64,000 nucleotides of DNA from CAZXWN01 sp964644695 [NCBI: uncultured bacterium] (lineage in GTDB: Bacteria; UBP4; UBA4092). Both the position numbers and the translations under genes were made by a program. Location of the stretch: assembly GCA_964644695.1 (NCBI GenBank), contig CAZXWN010000002.1, forward strand, positions 231,241 through 295,240, in the 5' to 3' direction. The notes beneath the pieces are model-generated. The model was not told the origin of the DNA, did not search any database, and saw only the letters and a program-made list of their open reading frames with translations. This document shows, in pieces, positions 1 through 8,002 of this stretch (positions are counted from its first letter, which is position 1; every line of letters begins with the position of its first letter).

Positions 1-693
1 CATTGGCTGGATGAATTGGAAAACTTGGAACATCGTCAGGTGGAATTGATGAATGAGAGTGTTCTTCTGATGCAAGATGTTTTGTTATGGAAATCTATTT
101 CGGAGAATACTCCTTTATGGGAACAATGGAATTCCTTATGGGAAAATCTTGAGATTTGGAATAATCAACCTGTTTTATCCGGGGCAAAATTTTCGGAATA
201 CCGGGACAGCTACGAGCAGCTGAAACAAAAACAACAGGATTGGTTGAATGCAGAATCTCAGGAATGGGTGGTTGCTGATTTTCTTAAAATGCATCTGGCA
301 GAACTGGGATATTTCTGTCACACGGATTTCCCGGCCCGATTAAATAGTGATAAGATGTCGGCTCGATTCCTGATTCCCGGAGGAGAGTATCTGGATGTTA
401 ATTTATATGCCACGGGTCAGATGGGTTTCCAGGTAAAACATGCTGGGGATAAACCGGAATCAGAACTGGATTCAGAATCTCTGGATAAATTTCGCCGGCA
501 GGAAAATAAATGGTGTGAGGATGCCAGGGAATTATTCCGCCTGATGGCTGAGGAAGGTATCCATTGTGAAATAACCCTGGAACAAAATGTGCCGCAATCA
601 AGTATCCCTATTGTAATTGTAGAAACAGCAGATGAACTGGCGGAAGAAGAAGCAGCCCGCAGGTCCGAATTGAAACAGAGGAAAATGACATGA
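1..693 (+). CDS. Unknown protein, 5' end cut by window edge
   Basis: The reading frame is open from the first base, so the true start lies outside the window; at least 230 residues remain. I do not recognise the family. The first 90 or so residues are rich in E, Q, L and W and look helical or coiled-coil. The middle (from about residue 95) has alternating beta-like segments with several aromatic residues, and the C-terminus is a charged A/E/K/R-rich tail. There is no signal peptide or membrane segment in the visible part. Its stop codon overlaps the start of the ClpB-like gene (ATGA), so it belongs to the same operon and was probably translated with it. An adaptor or substrate-selection role for the unfoldase is only a guess from position. 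Confidence 0.75.
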   Translation, partial: HWLDELENLEHRQVELMNESVLLMQDVLLWKSISENTPLWEQWNSLWENLEIWNNQPVLSGAKFSEYRDSYEQLKQKQQDWLNAESQEWVVADFLKMHLAELGYFCHTDFPARLNSDKMSARFLIPGGEYLDVNLYATGQMGFQVKHAGDKPESELDSESLDKFRRQENKWCEDARELFRLMAEEGIHCEITLEQNVPQSSIPIVIVETADELAEEEAARRSELKQRKMT

Positions 694-2630
694 TACATAC
701 CGGACAGGAAGCTCCACGATGGATCCGGGAATTAGCCCGGTTTTTACCATTAAAAAATCTGATATTTATTCATGGGAATATTTATGACCTGATTAATTAT
801 CCTGTGGAGAAACCTTCCGGTGAGGTGTATTGGACTGAGAGTACCCATCTGGAGCATTTTCTGGAGCGGTACTTGATGGACTGTGGGTATGAAATGGTAG
901 GTATTGGAGACACTATTGATGGAATCTATTTCCCAAAGAATGAAATGCGGGATACCTATCGGAAATTAACAATGGGGAAAACTGTTGTTACCGGGACACA
1001 GGACAAACCCTTACAGGAACCTGAATCGGACAAGAAAGTCAGCCAGAAAAGACTGTTTCCCAACGACCCTTTGGTATTGATGGATGGGGTTAAGAAGTGT
1101 ATGGAAAATACGACAGTCCCTTGTGCCTTTGTGATCAATTATGCATCACGTCTGGTATCTGATTCGAGTCATTTATCTACTCCGGAACGGCAGTTGATGG
1201 CACGGATACAAAAGGCGATGATGCAAAGCCGGATTGTGATTCGGGAAAATCAACGGTGGAGTAATGTCCTGATTTTAATCGTTGATAAACTGAACGATAT
1301 CCCGCCCTTTTTATATTTAAATAACCCCCGAGGCCGTTCTGTTTTTATCAATCAGCCTGATTATTTGGAACGGCAACGGTTTATTCGCCGGAACTATCCC
1401 TATTTTTATCAGGCTAAACCAGAGGGGCCTAACCCTGAGACATTGTCACTTTTTCCAATCCTAACTGAGGGTTTGTCTTTGTATGAGATGAAATCATTAA
1501 TTCATCTTTCCATGTGTGAAAAGATTCCGATTGAAGACCCAATAACTCATAATCCACGAATTAATAATATTTGTGAGATGTACAAGTATGGAATCATTGA
1601 AAGTGAATGGGACAAAATTGATCGACAACGGCTAGAACAGGCGGACAGTTTTATACATCAGAGAATCAAAGGTCAGGAATCGGCTGTTCATCGAGTCTTG
1701 GACATCATAAAACGTGCCCGTATTGGGTTGGCTGCTGGTTCCAGTACCAAACAAAACCGGCCTAAAGGTGTTTTGTTTTTTGCGGGACCTACCGGTGTTG
1801 GAAAAACAGAAATGGCAAAAACATTGGCGACCCTTTTATTTGGGGATGAAGACCGATGTATCCGATTTGATATGAGTGAGTATTCTGCCGAACAGTCTGA
1901 TCAAAGATTATTAGGTGCACCTCCGGGGTATGTGGGGTATGAGGAAGGGGGACAATTAACCAATCTGGTTAAAAATAACCCATTCTCTGTTCTTTTGTTT
2001 GATGAAATTGAAAAAGCTCATCGTCATATTCTGGATAAATTTCTTCAGATTCTGGAAGATGGACGACTGACTGATGGAAAAGGAGAAACTGTTTATTTTT
2101 CTGAATCCATCATCATTTTTACCAGTAATCTGGGGACTGTCAGCCGACCCAGCATGAATCAATCCGGAGTTCCTCTGGTGAACCCTGAAATGGATTATTC
2201 TGAGATTCAGAACAGAATACTGGAATCAATCCGGGAACATTTTATCTTTGAACTGGGTCGTCCTGAAATACTAAATCGAATGGGTGATAACTTTGTCGTA
2301 TTTGACTATATCCGGCCGCCCGTGGACCAGGAAATTATTGATTTATTCCTCCAACGGTTAGCTGCAAGCATGGAGAGCATCCTTCAATTACAAATTGTGG
2401 TGATGAATCCTGTCAAAGAACGTTTAACCGCATTATGTCAGGTGGAACTTCAATATGGTGGCCGGGGTATTCGAAATGTGTTTGACAGTGTGTTGGTGAA
2501 TCCTTTGAACCGATTTGTATTTGATACCAGTCCTGCTAAGGGGAGTACTCTTGTCCTTCAGCAGTTGCTGGATAGCGGCACTCCGAATACTAAAGAATAT
2601 TCTCTGGATATACATGTTGATCCGGTATGA
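690..2630 (+). CDS. ClpB/ClpV-like AAA+ ATPase with degenerate first ATPase domain
   Basis: The protein is 646 residues. The C-terminal half is a clear Clp/Hsp100 class AAA+ module: Walker A GPTGVGKT at about residue 366, the Clp-typical GAPPGYVGYEEGG pore-loop region near 410, Walker B LLFDEIEKAH near 434, TSNLG (sensor 1 region) near 474, and a ClpB-type C-terminal small domain with the GGRGIRN sensor 2 motif near 590. The first 290 residues resemble an AAA fold (FIHGNIYDL, AFVINYASRL, ERQRFIRRNYP) but show no Walker A, so that domain is probably non-hydrolysing. There is no ClpB middle domain or Clp N-domain. The start has an AGAGGA site 7 nt upstream and overlaps the preceding stop. Hsp100 proteins thread and remodel protein complexes; the target here is unknown. 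The kinase/phosphatase/FHA neighbours recall the ClpV setting of type VI secretion, but no other T6SS gene is visible. Confidence 0.88.
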   Translation: MIHTGQEAPRWIRELARFLPLKNLIFIHGNIYDLINYPVEKPSGEVYWTESTHLEHFLERYLMDCGYEMVGIGDTIDGIYFPKNEMRDTYRKLTMGKTVVTGTQDKPLQEPESDKKVSQKRLFPNDPLVLMDGVKKCMENTTVPCAFVINYASRLVSDSSHLSTPERQLMARIQKAMMQSRIVIRENQRWSNVLILIVDKLNDIPPFLYLNNPRGRSVFINQPDYLERQRFIRRNYPYFYQAKPEGPNPETLSLFPILTEGLSLYEMKSLIHLSMCEKIPIEDPITHNPRINNICEMYKYGIIESEWDKIDRQRLEQADSFIHQRIKGQESAVHRVLDIIKRARIGLAAGSSTKQNRPKGVLFFAGPTGVGKTEMAKTLATLLFGDEDRCIRFDMSEYSAEQSDQRLLGAPPGYVGYEEGGQLTNLVKNNPFSVLLFDEIEKAHRHILDKFLQILEDGRLTDGKGETVYFSESIIIFTSNLGTVSRPSMNQSGVPLVNPEMDYSEIQNRILESIREHFIFELGRPEILNRMGDNFVVFDYIRPPVDQEIIDLFLQRLAASMESILQLQIVVMNPVKERLTALCQVELQYGGRGIRNVFDSVLVNPLNRFVFDTSPAKGSTLVLQQLLDSGTPNTKEYSLDIHVDPV

Positions 2631-3238
2631 ACCTTCGACTTTTTTCCATAGCTTATCCTGTGACTGCTCTTGGACCCGGGCGGCGGTTAGCGATTTGGGT
2701 GACCGGGTGTAAGAAAAGATGTCAGGGATGTATCAGTGTGGAAATGCAACCTTTTGATGCTGGACGGGATATTGATATACGGTATCTGGTTGATAAAATC
2801 ATAAATCTTTCCTGTTCACTGGAGGGAATTACTATCTCTGGAGGAGAGCCTTTTTTACAGGCAAAAGCATTAGCCTATTTGCTCCGATTAATTAAAAGAG
2901 CCTATCCGAACTGGTCTGTTATTGTCTACAGTGGGTACACTCTGCGGACACTCCAAAAACGGTATGAGGTGCATAATTTTATTAAAGAGATTGATGTTTT
3001 GATTGATGGGCCTTATCGGGAAGGTATTGCATCAAATCATCCTTTGGCAGGATCTGGGAACCAAAAGGTGCATGCTTTGTCTGCCAAAGGTCAAAATATG
3101 ATAAAGAGTTTAAATACACTTCCTCATGGGGTTGTTAATCTCGGTGTCACAAAAGACCATTGGAATATGTTGATAGGGATTCCTTCTTCTTCCGGTCGTG
3201 GTAAAATCCATCAAGAATTGTTTGTTGGGAAGGATTGA
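2627..3238 (+). CDS. Radical SAM activase, NrdG/4Fe-4S single-cluster type
   Basis: This 203-residue protein carries the radical SAM cysteines C28-x3-C32-x2-C35 (motif CKKRCQGC) and the ISGGEPF (GGE) motif near residue 69. It has the length and GSGNQKVH-like tail motif of anaerobic ribonucleotide reductase activases (NrdG) and related 4Fe-4S activating enzymes. Members of that family use SAM and a 4Fe-4S cluster to place a glycyl radical on a partner enzyme. No glycyl radical enzyme is present in this window, and the gene sits translationally coupled (ATGA overlap on its 5' side) in an operon with a ClpB-like ATPase, FHA, PP2C and kinase. Its substrate is therefore unclear: it could be a neighbour upstream of the window or a different modification altogether. 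The family call is firm; the role is not. Confidence 0.85.
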   Translation: MNLRLFSIAYPVTALGPGRRLAIWVTGCKKRCQGCISVEMQPFDAGRDIDIRYLVDKIINLSCSLEGITISGGEPFLQAKALAYLLRLIKRAYPNWSVIVYSGYTLRTLQKRYEVHNFIKEIDVLIDGPYREGIASNHPLAGSGNQKVHALSAKGQNMIKSLNTLPHGVVNLGVTKDHWNMLIGIPSSSGRGKIHQELFVGKD

Positions 3239-3240
3239 AT

Positions 3241-3807
3241 TTGGCGGAATATGTAAAAATATGTCCGGTCTGTGGGTATAAGAATTCTGAAGATTCTGAT
3301 GTTTGTATTCAGGATAAAGTATATCTGGGAATGGTTCCAACTGTTCGTGAGGAGGATATTGATTCCATACCAGAGTCTGTTGCCAAAGAATTAGTCGATA
3401 ATTCTGAACAGCCAGCAGCTTTGCCAACGATGCCAGAACCTGATAGTAAAATTCAATTCAAGATACCTGCTGTGTTATATCTTGAGATAGATGGGATGAA
3501 ACAGGTTTTTCCGGTTAAGCCAGGGGATATTGCTGGACAGGCCTATCCGGGAAACACAGCTTCCATCCAAATTAGTGATGTGCCTTTTGTAAAGTATGTG
3601 CATCGTCAACATTGCCAGTTTGATGTACAAAATAGCGAGTGGACAGTGACAGCATTGGATCAAGGTCGATTTGGAAAAGACTTTACAAATCCAACCCGAC
3701 TTAATGGGGAACTCTTAAAATTAGGGACCCCATATCCTTTGAAACAGGGAGACCAGTTGGTACTTGGGAAGCTTACCTTGAACCTCCGACTGATAAAGGA
3801 TGAATAA
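3241..3807 (+). CDS. FHA-domain protein with N-terminal zinc-ribbon-like motif
   Basis: This protein of about 188 residues starts with a CPVCG-type half zinc ribbon (MAEYVKICPVCGY), followed about a dozen residues later by one more cysteine. The expected fourth ligand is absent (CIQD instead of CxxC). The C-terminal 110 residues form a forkhead-associated domain: a RQHC-type segment near 120, TRLNG near 150, and the closing GDQLVLG motif near 170. FHA domains bind phosphothreonine peptides, so this is the likely reader of the kinase two genes downstream. I chose the TTG at 3241 because GGGAAGGA lies 6 nt before it; a TTG at 3235, overlapping the preceding stop, is the alternative. The next gene overlaps its end by 8 nt. 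The middle section is P/E-rich and probably a linker. Confidence 0.85.
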   Translation: MAEYVKICPVCGYKNSEDSDVCIQDKVYLGMVPTVREEDIDSIPESVAKELVDNSEQPAALPTMPEPDSKIQFKIPAVLYLEIDGMKQVFPVKPGDIAGQAYPGNTASIQISDVPFVKYVHRQHCQFDVQNSEWTVTALDQGRFGKDFTNPTRLNGELLKLGTPYPLKQGDQLVLGKLTLNLRLIKDE

Positions 3808-4606
3808 ATATTTAATCTATGGACATTCAGAAACGGGGAATGTCCGGCCAAATAATGAAGACCATATCTTGTTGGGATGTTGTGTGCAAAATGATGGTTT
3901 TATCACGGTTGATTTCTCTTTATATGATGAAATGTATCAAGAACATGGACTTTTATTTGCTGTTGCCGATGGTATTGGTGGTGCCCAGGGTGGGGAAGTC
4001 GCTAGCCGCACAGCGTTAACTGAATTTTCAGATTTTTATTATTCAATGACTAAGAATATCCATTCAGCCAAGGAATGTTGCCTGGCAATAAGTCAGGCAG
4101 CAGATCATGCGAATCATGTTCTTATGAATATGGCCAGTAATGATCCTTCTTTACATGGTATGGGATGTACTTTGTCGGGAGTATGTTTGACTCCAAAAGG
4201 CTACTATCTTTACAACGCAGGAGACAGTAGAGTCTATCGGTATCGTGAGCAGTTTTTGCGTCATATGACAAATGATGATACCTTGACTAGTTTTGCTTTA
4301 AAAAATGGGCTTATTTCTGACACGGAAGCTTTAACCCATGATGGCCGTCATGTCTTAACAAATTGTCTAGGTATTCAATCCTTCAAGCTTGATGTACATA
4401 AAGGACCTGAATGGAATGCTTCAGACATCTTACTCGTTTGTTCGGATGGATTACATGGGATGGTGAGCCACGATTGGATGGAAGCTATTTTGCAAAAAGA
4501 ATTTACCTTTCAGGAAAAAGGCGAACAGCTCGTAACGGCTGCTTTAGTTGCTGGCGGTAAAGATAACATCTCAATTATCCTGATAAAACCCTTATATGAT
4601 GAATGA
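3800..4606 (+). CDS. PP2C-family Ser/Thr protein phosphatase
   Basis: The 268 residues show the ordered PP2C motifs: RPNNED near residue 17, ADGIGG near 54, MGCTLSG near 117, GDSRVYRYR near 138, SDGLHG near 216 and GKDNISII near 254. The aspartates in these motifs coordinate the two metal ions of the family. Bacterial PP2C enzymes (PppA, PrpC, Stp) remove phosphate from proteins phosphorylated by Hanks-type kinases, and a Hanks-type kinase is the next gene. It has no membrane segment, so it should be cytosolic. Start and stop overlap both neighbours, indicating translational coupling. It most likely opposes the kinase and resets FHA-binding sites on shared substrates. Confidence 0.93.
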   Translation: MNKYLIYGHSETGNVRPNNEDHILLGCCVQNDGFITVDFSLYDEMYQEHGLLFAVADGIGGAQGGEVASRTALTEFSDFYYSMTKNIHSAKECCLAISQAADHANHVLMNMASNDPSLHGMGCTLSGVCLTPKGYYLYNAGDSRVYRYREQFLRHMTNDDTLTSFALKNGLISDTEALTHDGRHVLTNCLGIQSFKLDVHKGPEWNASDILLVCSDGLHGMVSHDWMEAILQKEFTFQEKGEQLVTAALVAGGKDNISIILIKPLYDE

Positions 4607-4614
4607 GGTGTCCG

Positions 4615-7176
4615 ATGGATAAGGATCAATTCCGGGGACCCATTACACATAAACTTTCTGATGGTACTGGTCTCACCCAGCGGATGGATGATGCAATAAA
4701 ACCAGATGCTTCATTAGAGGATGTCCTGAAGCCGAGTGATAAGATTGATAACCGTTATTCAGTCCTGTCAGGTCCTTTGGGTGGTAAAACAGGCGAAGCT
4801 GAAGTCTATCAATGTCGTGATGAAGACAGTGGCTCTATAGTTGCTGTAAAGCTGTATAGGAATACATCGAAACCCCGACAGGAAGTTATTGATCAATTAC
4901 TAAACCTCAAGCATCCTCATCTGGTAGAACTGAAGAGCGCTTCCATTTGGCAGGGACGATTTTATGAGGTTATGGAATTTTGCTCAGGTGGAGTTTTGGC
5001 TGAGCATCTTCCTTTATCTGAATCTATATTGAGAGAATTATTGCCAGACATATTATCTGGATTGGAATATTGCCATGACCAGGGAATTGTTCACAGGGAT
5101 ATTAAACCTGGGAATTTGTATTATCGGGATGAGGACAAACAAGAAATAATCATCGGTGATTTTGGGATCAGTTCATATCTTTCAGAAGATCATTCCCACC
5201 GAACGCAGTCCTATATGAACTTAACATTGGATTATGCTGCTCCTGAATTATTGAATCGGGAGGAAGTCAGTCCAGCAACAGATTTTTATGCATTGGGTAT
5301 TACTCTTCTGCATTCTTTGCTGGGAGCTTCTCCATTTGCTGAGGTGAATAATCCAAATGCAATATTGTCTGCACACCTAATGGGGCGAGTTCCCCGAGGT
5401 GATAAGATCAGTACTTCTTTTAATCAATTGATTGACGGATTATTGCAGGTAAGGCCTGAAAATCGCTGGGGTGCTATTCAGGTTAGGCAGTGGCTTCAGA
5501 ATGAACCTATTCTAACTTCTCAAGGAACACAATGGCATGCTGAATTTACTACAGGATTAGAAGTTCCTTTTCCTGGATTTCCTGAGGCCTGCACACCTCA
5601 GGAATTAGCCCAGAATTTGGACCGGTTTAATGCTGAGAGACATTTGTTCCGAGGAGATATCTATCGTTGGGTGTTTGACTATTTTGATTCGCGGATGGCG
5701 GAACAAATTCAATCACTTGAAGAAGTTTATGCCGAAAATCATCATGTTGGAGTTTTTAAGCTGCGCTATATTTTGGACCCAACATACCCTTTGGAGATTG
5801 AAGGCTTAACAATTAAAAATGCTGAGGATTTATATGATTTGCTGGCTCATGAATTAGATGCCATTACTGAAACCCGCCTGGCATATATTTTATACAGTGG
5901 GTTGCTCGAAGCTTGGTTGACGGCGACTCAACCTCTGGAATGGGTGAATTCCATATTACCTGGTATTCATAATATTATTGAAAACCAACCTGACAAGAAA
6001 CTGGGATTATTTCAGTTCCGATATTTAATTAATCCAGCTTTGGGTTTTTCTGTTAATGAGTCTATTGTTTTACGGAAGCCAGAAGATTTAACAGAGTTGG
6101 GAGTATCTAATCCAGAGTATATGGATATAATTTGTGAGCATTACAAGTCTGGTCGGTATGTGGCCTGGTTACAAATAGCATTCCCGGGTCGAAGTGATTT
6201 AATTGAAAAGATCTCTCAATTAAAGAAAGATTTTGTGGCCAAAATGTTTGCTCAGGAGTTTTTTGCCTTCCTTTGCCTTATTGATTCGGCATACCCTTTT
6301 CCCTTTCTGAATTCATTCTGTCGTACTCCTGAGGAGCTGGCCCATAGTATTGATGTTTCAACTGAGGCAACACAGGAAGGTATACGGTTAATGAACGAAG
6401 ACTGGATTCGGGTCTGGCTTGTATATACAGGGCGATTGGTTAATTTAAACTCTTTTCAACAGATCATGAATTGTTCTTCTAAAAATGATGAAGAAAAAAT
6501 GGAAAATCTACTGCATGTATTAGACCCTGTTTTGGTATGGCCAGAATTAGTGGTAAATACTGATTTTGTCGATTTTGGTAAGGTTTTCACAAATGAAACA
6601 TATACTCGAGAGATTGTTATTAGAAATCGTGGTCGTGGATATTTGTCTGGATTATCGTTTATTCAACAGGATGATGAGCAGGCTTTAAGTATTGAGCCTG
6701 ATCAGCTGTTGGGTAATTATGTGGTCATGAAGATTACTTTGAATACCGTAGGATTGCCTGTTAGTCCCAAGCACCGTGTTTTGTTAATAATTGAAACTAA
6801 TGGTGGTAATTTAGCTATTCCTATAACATACCAGACCAAAGTGCATTATTTTCCAGTTTTAGGAAAAGTACTGTTAGTAGGATTATTGGTTGGTGCCACT
6901 TTGGGATTATATCGATATTTGATTTTAATTTCGGCTCCCGGGATGGTGTTTTCTTTTCCACCACAATTTCCAGACAATTTAGTAACCACCTTAGGAATGA
7001 TGTCGAGATTATCGTTATTTAACTCTGTGCCCATGTTTCTCTTTTGGATGAACTTTCTTGTTATTCTTTTGATCCAGTTATTTTATACCTTTTATCAGTT
7101 GGGACTGAACATGCTTTGTTATATGGATCGAAAAAGAAATAATAGGGATATTATTGAAGAACAAGGGTTAGATTAA
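4615..7176 (+). CDS. Membrane-anchored Ser/Thr protein kinase with repeats and ASH-like domain
   Basis: This 853-residue protein begins with a Hanks-type kinase domain (about 40-310): G-rich loop GPLGGKTGEAEV, K79 in VAVKLY, HRDIKPGN with D162, DFG with D182, and a following APE. A middle part (about 315-640) contains four loosely repeated helical units, each opening with a (T/K)P(Q/E)(E/D)L- or NAEDL-like motif and closing about 30 residues later near a WL or WV. A beta-rich stretch at 650-740 (VDFGKVFTNETYTREIVIRN) resembles the ASH/SPD-2/Hydin immunoglobulin-like fold. Two hydrophobic segments near 755 and 815 end the protein. The kinase should face the cytosol. I chose the ATG at 4615 because GAGG lies 6 nt upstream; an ATG at 4603 overlaps the phosphatase stop. 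Kinase identity is secure; the repeat and ASH assignments are by eye. Confidence 0.9.
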   Translation: MDKDQFRGPITHKLSDGTGLTQRMDDAIKPDASLEDVLKPSDKIDNRYSVLSGPLGGKTGEAEVYQCRDEDSGSIVAVKLYRNTSKPRQEVIDQLLNLKHPHLVELKSASIWQGRFYEVMEFCSGGVLAEHLPLSESILRELLPDILSGLEYCHDQGIVHRDIKPGNLYYRDEDKQEIIIGDFGISSYLSEDHSHRTQSYMNLTLDYAAPELLNREEVSPATDFYALGITLLHSLLGASPFAEVNNPNAILSAHLMGRVPRGDKISTSFNQLIDGLLQVRPENRWGAIQVRQWLQNEPILTSQGTQWHAEFTTGLEVPFPGFPEACTPQELAQNLDRFNAERHLFRGDIYRWVFDYFDSRMAEQIQSLEEVYAENHHVGVFKLRYILDPTYPLEIEGLTIKNAEDLYDLLAHELDAITETRLAYILYSGLLEAWLTATQPLEWVNSILPGIHNIIENQPDKKLGLFQFRYLINPALGFSVNESIVLRKPEDLTELGVSNPEYMDIICEHYKSGRYVAWLQIAFPGRSDLIEKISQLKKDFVAKMFAQEFFAFLCLIDSAYPFPFLNSFCRTPEELAHSIDVSTEATQEGIRLMNEDWIRVWLVYTGRLVNLNSFQQIMNCSSKNDEEKMENLLHVLDPVLVWPELVVNTDFVDFGKVFTNETYTREIVIRNRGRGYLSGLSFIQQDDEQALSIEPDQLLGNYVVMKITLNTVGLPVSPKHRVLLIIETNGGNLAIPITYQTKVHYFPVLGKVLLVGLLVGATLGLYRYLILISAPGMVFSFPPQFPDNLVTTLGMMSRLSLFNSVPMFLFWMNFLVILLIQLFYTFYQLGLNMLCYMDRKRNNRDIIEEQGLD

Positions 7177-7178
7177 AT

Positions 7179-7514
7179 ATGAGATATTATCTGATAATCT
7201 TGGGAAGCATGGCCTTAATGCTGTTAGGATTTTGGTGGATTGTCTCTTTGACCCCAGGATTTTACTATATTGCTCTTGGATCAGTTCGGTTATACGGGTA
7301 TCTTTTATCAGCTCTTGATGGATTGTTGGGATGTGTCAGATACGTCCCGATATATGTATCTTGGGGCATTATAGGGATGATGGGAACCTTTCTGATATAT
7401 GGAGGGTGGGTTGTAAGAAATGAAATGCATCTAAGTAAATTGGGTATCATTCTCAACTTGGCGGCATTTCTATTTTTTGCCATATTAGTTGCATGGGGAT
7501 TGGTGATTGGATAA
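7179..7514 (+). CDS. Small membrane protein, unknown function
   Basis: This 111-residue protein is mostly hydrophobic, with about three predicted membrane helices (around residues 4-28, 55-78 and 88-108). It starts 2 nt after the kinase stop and is the last gene before a terminator, so it is the distal gene of the signalling operon. I do not recognise a family. It could be a membrane partner of the kinase, whose C-terminus is also membrane-embedded. The encoded sequence has no catalytic motif. Confidence 0.7.
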   Translation: MRYYLIILGSMALMLLGFWWIVSLTPGFYYIALGSVRLYGYLLSALDGLLGCVRYVPIYVSWGIIGMMGTFLIYGGWVVRNEMHLSKLGIILNLAAFLFFAILVAWGLVIG

Positions 7515-7547
7515 AAAAAAGAAACCCACGACAATGTCGAGGGTTTT
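7513..7547. terminator. Bidirectional Rho-independent terminator
   Basis: A 9-bp stem with one mismatch (7524-7532 with 7536-7544) and a 3-nt loop is flanked by eight A on the left and four T on the right. Read on the - strand, it is a strong terminator for the tRNA gene; read on the + strand, it can close the kinase operon. Confidence 0.8.
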
Positions 7548-7559
7548 AGTGGGCAAAAA

Positions 7560-7635
7560 TGGTGGAGACGACGGGGGTCGAACCCGTGACCTTCAGACTG
7601 CCAGCCTGACGCTCTCCCAATTGAGCTACGTCCCC
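7560..7635 (-). tRNA. tRNA-Ala (anticodon GGC)
   Basis: Read on the - strand, the 76 nt fold into a full cloverleaf: acceptor GGGGACG/CGTCTCC, D-arm GCTC/GAGC, anticodon stem TCAGG/TCTGA with loop CTGGCAG, T-arm ACGGG/CCCGT with loop TTCGACC, and an encoded CCA end. The anticodon is GGC (alanine codons GCC/GCU). The acceptor stem carries a G3-T70 pair, the known alanine identity element. A promoter-like sequence lies just upstream. Confidence 0.97.
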
Positions 7636-8002
7636 ACTGGTGCAATGAATTAATTTTACCAAGATTTGGTTGACCTGCGCAAGTAGCAAATCGTCAATCT
7701 GTTAAAAAACTTTCATAATACACTGATTATTTGATTAAATGAGTGCCAAAATTCGTTTTAAGAGTGAAATGTTTGGCAGATTTAGATTTATGTTGTTACA
7801 GATAGTAATCTAAGTGAGCGTTTGAGTGGTACTTTATGATAGAGGAACCGTTTAATATGTAATCCTCTGGTTCTGGAGGCTTATCAGTTCAAATGTTGGA
7901 TCGTTGAAGTCAACTCGTAAGGGTATATGGTGATATAATTCATAGGACTTGGGCTTACAGGCCTGAATGTCATATTTTTATTGAAAATAAACAGGTTAAT
8001 GC
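7636..8002 (+). promoter_or_regulatory. Intergenic region with extended -10 promoter before the pilus ATPase
   Basis: This 367-nt gap holds the divergent tRNA promoter on the left and, on the + strand, an extended -10 box (TGATATAAT at 7931-7939) about 64 nt before the gspE/pilB start. I see no convincing -35 for it, which is tolerable for an extended -10. The 7690-7920 stretch shows no gene, no clear hairpin and no repeat that I can support. Confidence 0.5.
7653..7682 (-). promoter_or_regulatory. Promoter of the tRNA-Ala gene
   Basis: On the - strand, TTGCGC (-35) and TAAAAT (-10) are separated by 18 nt, ending 17 nt before the mature tRNA 5' end. Position and spacing fit a housekeeping-sigma promoter. 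Confidence 0.65.

Noticed and set aside
1-7514. Type VI secretion locus
   Set aside because: ClpV-like ATPase, FHA, PP2C and kinase recall T6SS regulation, but no Tss baseplate, sheath or membrane gene is seen in the window and the ATPase layout is not ClpV.
7265-7645. 126-residue reading frame on the - strand across the tRNA-Ala
   Set aside because: It translates the tRNA itself and the terminator (a familiar artefact beginning near GRSSIGRASG) and overlaps the real small membrane gene.
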